DNA from: CAZADA01 sp964526675
GTDB lineage: Bacteria > Pseudomonadota > Alphaproteobacteria > Caulobacterales > Maricaulaceae
Direction of reading: 5' to 3'
Assembly (NCBI GenBank): GCA_964526675.1
Contig: CAZGLY010000049.1
Location: 1-19,254 of the forward strand
DNA length: 19,254 nucleotides
Part shown: positions 15,066-19,254 of the stretch, one piece after another
How positions within the stretch are numbered: position 1 is the stretch's first letter
How the letters are laid out: every line of letters starts with the position of its first letter
Translations under genes and position numbers: made by a program
The notes under the pieces: model-generated
What the model saw: only the letters and a program-made list of their open reading frames with translations
Databases searched by the model: none
What the model was told of the DNA's origin: nothing

Positions 15066-16046
15066 GTGATGATCCGCGTTCTTATCATCTGTAATCGGCG
15101 CGCAAGCGCATGTCATCCGGGCCGCATTGCGCGCGCGCAGCGACGTTTGACCGCGCGCGGCGCCTTGGTCACCACGATCGACACCGACGAGCCGGCTGAG
15201 CTGGACGCCATCATGGCGGCGCACGGCCTTGGGTTTGGCCACGCCCGCCGGCCGGCCGGCGCTGCGCCGGGCGACGGTCGCGTGGACGTTGACCGGGTCG
15301 TGAGCGCTGGCGGCGACGGCGCGGCGCGCGCTTTGGCCGCACGCTTGGCGGGCGGGCCGGTGCCCCTGGCGTTGCTGCCCGCCGGCGGCGGCAACTATCT
15401 GGCGCAGGAGTTGGGAACGCCGCTGGAGCCGGAAGCCGCGGCGGACGTCGTGGTGGATGGCGCGCCGCGGGAGATCGCCGTGGGGCGGGCGCTCAACGGC
15501 GCCGCGGCGGGCCCGTATCCGGAGGCGTTTGCGTTGATGACGGGGGTGGGGCTCGATGGCTTCGCCGCGGCCAGTGTGGCGCCGCTGTTGAAGCGGGTGA
15601 ATGTGGCGGCCGCCTACGGCGCGGCGATCGGGACCGCCGCGCTGCGCACGCTTCTCAGCGGGCCGCAGCTGCGGGCGCTTGTCGACAACGATGCGGTCTC
15701 CGCCCGGTGGATCATCGTCACGAATGCGCGTTTCGCCCACGGGAGCTTGGCTCTGGAGGACGGCGGCGCGGCGGCGATGCTGGATCCTCCGCCGCTGCAT
15801 GCGGTGCTGTTGCGGCCACGGGGCGTGGTCGACCTCGCAGACATCCTGCGACGGCTCGCTTTTGGACGCCTCGCGCCGGTGTCGGGCGGGCGGGGGCGCC
15901 CCCCGGTGATTGAGATCCGCCCCTGCCGCCGGGTCGTGGTTGAGGAGCCCGAGGGACTGCCTGTCCATGGCGATGGCGAGGTGATCGCCCACACGCCGGT
16001 GACGCTCGAGGCCTGGCGGCGCTTGCGTGTGATCGCCCCGGGGTGA
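15066..16046 (+). CDS. Diacylglycerol kinase (DAGKc)-family lipid kinase
   Basis: 326 residues from the GTG at 15066; an ATG at 15069 is the next codon, and GGAG at 15053-15056 suits either. N-terminal nucleotide-binding domain: IRVLIICNRRA at the start, VVSAGGDGAARALAARL with GGDGA (82-86), and LALLPAGGGNYLAQELG (101-117). These correspond to the family's GGDGT and PxGTGNDxA motifs, but the threonine after GGDG is Ala and the GTG is GGG. The C-terminal beta domain runs from PYPEAFALMTGVGLDGFAAAS to PEGLPVHGDGEVIAHTPV, which matches the usual 'vDGE' ending. Probably phosphorylates a membrane lipid or lipid-like alcohol at the cytoplasmic face. Stands alone, divergent from cydD and convergent with the CHAT gene. 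Confidence 0.85.
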   Translation: MMIRVLIICNRRASACHPGRIARAQRRLTARGALVTTIDTDEPAELDAIMAAHGLGFGHARRPAGAAPGDGRVDVDRVVSAGGDGAARALAARLAGGPVPLALLPAGGGNYLAQELGTPLEPEAAADVVVDGAPREIAVGRALNGAAAGPYPEAFALMTGVGLDGFAAASVAPLLKRVNVAAAYGAAIGTAALRTLLSGPQLRALVDNDAVSARWIIVTNARFAHGSLALEDGGAAAMLDPPPLHAVLLRPRGVVDLADILRRLAFGRLAPVSGGRGRPPVIEIRPCRRVVVEEPEGLPVHGDGEVIAHTPVTLEAWRRLRVIAPG

Positions 16047-16066
16047 GGGGGCGCCGGGTTTTGTTT
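16034..16066 (+). terminator. Weak possible terminator of the lipid kinase gene
   Basis: CGCCCC (16034-16039) can pair with GGGGCG (16048-16053) around an eight-base loop that includes the stop codon; after CCGGG come TTTTGTTT (16059-16066). The five-base gap between stem and T-run weakens the call. Confidence 0.35.
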
Positions 16067-16249
16067 ATGGACGGACGCCGGCGGCTCGATCGTCGTCGAA
16101 GCGCGTCGGCGGCCTGAGCGGACAGTGGGCTCGGCATGGGAGGCGCGTCCACACGGCTGTGCGCGGTCATCCAAAACCAGCCGCGATGGGCGCCTCCGAA
16201 CGCAAGGGCGTCGTTGCGACGGGGAGACCGAGAGCGCAGACGCCGCGCA

Positions 16250-17587
16250 TCATTGCGCCGGCGCGCCAAACACTGAAAAACCGGCCCAATAGTACGGATG
16301 CTCGACGTTGGCCCGCACACGCCGCATGGCGTCGCGAAGCGCGAACTCCGGCCTCGGCTCTTCTTGCAGCCTCCGGTGGAACGCCGTCATCAGCGCGGCG
16401 GTCTCCTCGTCCGCAACATCCCATTGGCTCATCACAACTTGACCCGCCCCCGCGCGCAGCCACGCGCGCGCGAGACCGAAAACGCCGTTTGGAAAATTGC
16501 GTCCGAGACCGGTCTGACACGCGCTCATCACAACCAGCGGGGACCGCGCGCTGATGTCGAGCTCGCTGATGCGCCTCGCGGTGAGAAACGCGCCGGCGAA
16601 GGCCAACACGCTCCCGTCGAGGGGGTTGGCTCCGTCAGCGAGCCCGTGGGTCGCCAAATGGATGACGCTTGCTTGACCCACGCTTTGCTCAAAGGCGTGG
16701 ACCGTCGCCTCATCACCCAGGAGAACTGTCGAAAACGCGTGCAGATCGGCGACCGCCAACGCCTCTTTGCGGGCCCACGCAAGCTGGGGCAGCCGCCCAA
16801 ACTCCGGATGCTCCGCGTACAGCGGATCGCCGACAATCAACGCCGACGCATTCGCGCTCGGCTGAGAAAAGCGGTAGGTTGCGTCACTGGCAAGCGACGC
16901 CGCGCCGGAGAGCTGTACGATCGCGGTGCGCGCTCCCAACGGCTCCCCCCGCGCCATGATCGCTGCAAAGGGAAAGTCGCTGACGCCGCCGACAGCGAGG
17001 ATCAAGAGCCGGTCGTGATCGATTCGATCGGCCAAAGCCGGCGGCAGAACGGCGTTGCTGGCGTCGTCCAGGGCGTCGCGCCATTCGGTGAGGTCGGGAG
17101 GATGCCGCTCAATGTGCGCGCGCAAGGCGAGGCCTGAGTCCCGTTCTCCGTATTCAACGACATCGAAAGAGATAAGTCCGGTTTCATCGACCAACCAGAT
17201 GCACCGCAGGCGCTCGACCGACGCCTCCGCGAAAATCAGCGCAGCGGTTCGTGCTCCGGTTTGGCTGAAGCCCTTCAGCGTCCGCGTGACGTTGAGAAGG
17301 AGGTCGTCCGCGATAACGTGAACAGTGCTCCGAGCGTTGATCGGTCCCGAGTAGTATCCGGTCTCGAATTTACGGGCCATCATCGCGTCCAGAACATCGT
17401 GCGCCGAGAGAGCGCGCACGAGTTCGGTTTCGGGCCACCGCATCGCGTTGGATGGATGGCATGTCGGCCGGTTGATCGTGTCCGCTCGCCCGGCCGACGT
17501 GTGCTCAGGGAGCTCATGCCCGCTCGCGACGGGGCCGAACACTATGGCCAGCGCGGTCATGAGCGAGACTGTCCAGCGTCGCGGCAT
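16250..17587 (-). CDS. Secreted CHAT-domain (caspase-like) protease without TPR repeats
   Basis: 445 residues from ATG 17587, chosen because AGAGG lies five bases upstream and a signal peptide starts there (MPRRWTVSLMTALAIVFG, cleavage probably near ASG or GHE, residues 21-25). Residues about 25-180 form a mixed alpha/beta region with no TPR pattern. The CHAT domain fills 185-445: RLLILAVGGVSDFPFAAIM, ASVIHLATHGLAD with catalytic H314, LVVMSACQTGLGR with catalytic C357, then FGLARAWLRAGAGQVVMSQWDVAD and YYWAGFSVFG, which is the usual CHAT ending. Both dyad residues are intact, so an active Cys protease in the periplasm or outside the cell is expected. CHAT proteins more often carry TPR arrays and often act in the cytoplasm. 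It follows the MAPEG gene by 103 bases on the same strand. Substrate unknown. Confidence 0.88.
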   Translation of the reverse strand: MPRRWTVSLMTALAIVFGPVASGHELPEHTSAGRADTINRPTCHPSNAMRWPETELVRALSAHDVLDAMMARKFETGYYSGPINARSTVHVIADDLLLNVTRTLKGFSQTGARTAALIFAEASVERLRCIWLVDETGLISFDVVEYGERDSGLALRAHIERHPPDLTEWRDALDDASNAVLPPALADRIDHDRLLILAVGGVSDFPFAAIMARGEPLGARTAIVQLSGAASLASDATYRFSQPSANASALIVGDPLYAEHPEFGRLPQLAWARKEALAVADLHAFSTVLLGDEATVHAFEQSVGQASVIHLATHGLADGANPLDGSVLAFAGAFLTARRISELDISARSPLVVMSACQTGLGRNFPNGVFGLARAWLRAGAGQVVMSQWDVADEETAALMTAFHRRLQEEPRPEFALRDAMRRVRANVEHPYYWAGFSVFGAPAQ

Positions 17588-17690
17588 GCGTGCCTCTGTC
17601 TGGAGCGACGCCTCATACGCGTCCGATGGGTGACGATACCATAGCGGCGAACACGGGGCATACACGCGGCCGTCGCTCCTGCCCGCGCCG

Positions 17691-18626
17691 TTACCGCGGG
17701 CGGCGCACGAACTCGCCGGCGCCAAAGCGTGCGGGCGGTCCCCGCACGTCGATCGGCGCGGCCGCCAGGGTCGCGAGCGTGGGCAGGCACCACGTCCCCG
17801 CTTCCCGGACGCTGGGCCATTCTTGGGTGGTCAGGCACGACACGTCGAACACGGCCTCCGGCAACGTCAGCCGTCCCCACAGGCGGTGGGCCTCCCCGCC
17901 GGAACCGCCTTCCTCCGTCGTCAACACGTAGGCGAGGGCGGCGGCGCCCGGCCAGTCGGCGGTGCGGTCGTAGTCCTCCCGTTTGACGTCGTTGCCGGGA
18001 GCCGCGTCGGCCGTCGTCAGGGTCAGCACGATGATCAACGGGTCGCGGGCGTAGGGACGCAAGACGACGGTGGCGGCCGTCGGGTCGCTTGTGTAGTCGT
18101 CCGGCAGTATGGGGTGAATCTCCCCCTCCGCCGGCAGATCGATTACGACGCGCTGGCCGTCGAGGGAAAACGCCTGAGTCGCCGGGCTCCACACGCCGAC
18201 CCAGCGGATCAGCGCTTCGCCCAGCGCGACGGGGGCAAGCAGCGCCCACATCCCCGCCAAGGCCGCGAAATTCACCGTGAACACCAGGCCGCGCAGGCGG
18301 ACATCGGCGGTGAGGATTTGCACGCCCGTGTGGGCGAGGCGCCCGGCCACAAACACCCACGCGAGGCCCGCCGCGATCGGCCCGTCCGCCTCCAGCAGGG
18401 TCAACAGGATCACCGCCACATAGAACAAGAGCGGCGCTTCGAACTGGTTGCGCAGGTTGGCTGAGACCCGAGCGGCGAACGGGTCCTCGCCGTCAGTAAA
18501 TTCAAAGGCTTGGTAGGCGTCCACGCCCCGGCGCACCGCCCGCGCGCGCGCCCAGGTCAAGAGCGGGTAAAGCGCAAACGTCAGCCCCGCCTGAGCCAGC
18601 GCGGGAAGGAGCAAGGGGGAGGTCAT
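17691..18626 (-). CDS. MAPEG-family membrane protein with a C-terminal extension
   Basis: 311 residues; ATG at 18626 with AAGGAG seven bases upstream. Residues 1-135 are a four-helix MAPEG domain (helices near 4-23, 62-80, 84-104, 111-133) with the typical AARVSANLRNQFEAPLLFYV and VAGRLAHTGVQ motifs. Bacterial MAPEG proteins are usually about 130-150 residues and stop here. This one continues for about 175 residues (TQAFSLDGQRVVIDLPAEGE, ATVVLRPYARDPLIIVLTLTTAD, LAYVLTTEEGGSGGEAHRLWGRL, VFDVSCLTTQEWP, AGTWCLPTL) with beta-rich character and a C264/C280 pair. I do not recognise this part. The single frame and strand are continuous, so it is a real fusion and not two genes. MAPEG members bind glutathione or lipids in some cases, but activity cannot be assigned. 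Confidence 0.82.
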   Translation of the reverse strand: MTSPLLLPALAQAGLTFALYPLLTWARARAVRRGVDAYQAFEFTDGEDPFAARVSANLRNQFEAPLLFYVAVILLTLLEADGPIAAGLAWVFVAGRLAHTGVQILTADVRLRGLVFTVNFAALAGMWALLAPVALGEALIRWVGVWSPATQAFSLDGQRVVIDLPAEGEIHPILPDDYTSDPTAATVVLRPYARDPLIIVLTLTTADAAPGNDVKREDYDRTADWPGAAALAYVLTTEEGGSGGEAHRLWGRLTLPEAVFDVSCLTTQEWPSVREAGTWCLPTLATLAAAPIDVRGPPARFGAGEFVRRPR

Positions 18627-18800
18627 GGGGCGGCTCCTTGGGGGCGGCGGCTCCTTGAGGGCGTCTCTTGGCGCCGGCGCCGCGACCGGGTGCGTCCTCG
18701 TCCCGCTGTCTTACCGAGCGAGACGGCCCCACGTCGAGCCTTCGTGCGTCCACGCCGCGACGCCGCCCTGGCGGCGGCCGGGGCGGAGGACTGGCGCTGG

Positions 18801-18825
18801 ACTCACGCCTTGCACTCACGCCTTG
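18801..18825. repeat. Tandem 12-base direct repeat
   Basis: ACTCACGCCTTG occurs at 18801-18812 and 18814-18825, separated by one base. The second copy runs into the hairpin at 18821-18840. Confidence 0.6.
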
Positions 18826-18840
18826 GGCGCGAGCCCAAGG
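18821..18840. other. Perfect 8-bp hairpin with a GCGA tetraloop
   Basis: CCTTGGGC, GCGA, GCCCAAGG: an exact 8-bp stem closed by a GNRA-type loop when read on the plus strand. No T-run follows on either strand, so it does not look like an intrinsic terminator. It could belong to a structured RNA or a REP-like repeat. Confidence 0.55.
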
Positions 18841-19144
18841 GGCGCGGGGCGATGGGGACCCGCCTCGGCGCCAGCGTTTCCGCCGGCGAGGGCGGCTCGC
18901 CACCGCCCCGCGTTCTGACATTTCGCGTCGCCCTTACGGGCTTCGCCGCGGACTGGCGGTGAGAGCGCCCGCGCGAGCCCGCCGCGCCCGCGTGCGGACA
19001 CGGGACGGCTCGACGTGCGTGTGACCGCCCCGAGCCCGGCTCTCGCCCAGCTCGGTCGACGCCCGAGGGCGCCGCAGTCGGCGCGGGGTGACGCGCCGGC
19101 CGTTACCTCCCGCGCGCATGCCCCGGATCAGCGCCCGCCGCCGC

Positions 19145-19161
19145 CTCGAGACGGTCTCGAG
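19145..19161. other. 17-base inverted repeat
   Basis: CTCGAGAC, G, GTCTCGAG is an exact inverted repeat with one central base. Nearby GCCTCGA (19143-19149) and TCGAGGC (19170-19176) provide an alternative longer-loop pairing. Role unknown. Confidence 0.5.
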
Positions 19162-19254
19162 ACGCCCTGTCGAGGCCGGACGCCCAGGGAGGGCGCCCCG
19201 CTCGTCGCGACGGGACCAAGGCAGTATGGGGGCGCCTGGGCGAGGTGGGGATAG

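Larger units (their letters stand above)
18627..19254. other. Gene-free 628-base GC-rich terminal stretch with hairpins
   Basis: Open frames on both strands are Arg/Pro/Gly/Ala-rich with no recognisable motif, as expected by chance in very GC-rich DNA. GGCGGCTCCTTG occurs twice 17 bases apart (18629-18640, 18646-18657), the first copy containing the MAPEG Shine-Dalgarno on the minus strand. The stretch also contains the features at 18801-18840, 18885-18901 (GGCGAG, GGCGG loop, CTCGCC) and 19145-19161. Part of it must hold the MAPEG promoter. Confidence 0.5.

Noticed and set aside
17588..17725. 46-codon N-terminal extension of the CHAT protein
   Set aside because: The extension has no signal-like feature, and the internal ATG has AGAGG and begins a signal peptide.
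16250..18626. Gasdermin-type defence pair (CHAT protease plus pore former)
   Set aside because: The partner is a MAPEG membrane protein, not a gasdermin, and the protease is exported, unlike known gasdermin-activating proteases.
18510..18962. Plus-strand open frame running from the MAPEG gene into the right-end region
   Set aside because: Its first part is antisense to MAPEG; Arg/Gly/Pro-rich with no motif or clear ribosome site.

Overview
The window is high-GC DNA with densely packed genes, short spacers, ATGA overlaps between co-transcribed genes, and Shine-Dalgarno motifs ahead of most starts. The gene set (IlvD/Edd sugar-acid dehydratase, DgoR-like GntR regulator, Gfo/Idh/MocA oxidoreductases, lipoprotein GH9 glycosidase, CydDC) suits a free-living alphaproteobacterium, perhaps in the Caulobacterales/Maricaulales/Hyphomonadaceae range. 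That placement is inference: there is no rRNA or marker gene here.

Left part (1-3841, minus strand). A sugar-acid catabolic block reads gntR -> dehydratase -> start of a short-chain dehydrogenase (SDR). The SDR is broken at the window edge: after about 31 residues its frame continues into residues that look like the C-terminal half of an IS3-family transposase OrfA. The gntR gene has no normal start codon in the right place; its best start is an AUU codon behind a strong AGGAGG. An imperfect AT-rich palindrome lies upstream of the dehydratase. Upstream of this block is an exported outer-membrane beta-barrel protein with a good intrinsic terminator. It is divergent from a plus-strand TetR gene (4053-4664), and the intergenic space holds a 28-bp near-perfect palindrome, probably the TetR operator.

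Middle (4717-14945, all minus strand). In transcription order: cydD, cydC (ABC exporter linked to cytochrome bd assembly), a conserved-looking protein with a possible degenerate EAL-like C-terminus, a TetR regulator, a GH9 cellulase-family lipoprotein, and two Gfo/Idh/MocA oxidoreductases overlapping by 4 bp. GH9 and the oxidoreductases form a plausible beta-glucan and sugar-oxidation unit, with the nearby TetR as a candidate regulator.

Right part (15066-19254). A plus-strand diacylglycerol-kinase-family lipid kinase faces a minus-strand pair: a MAPEG membrane protein with an unusual 175-residue C-terminal extension, followed by a secreted CHAT (caspase-like) protease without the usual TPR array but with both catalytic residues. 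The last 628 bases have no convincing gene and contain hairpins and a short direct repeat.

The strongest leads are the exported CHAT protease next to the MAPEG fusion, the SDR/IS3 join, the AUU start, and the 28-bp operator. No CRISPR array, tRNA, rRNA or complete insertion sequence was seen.
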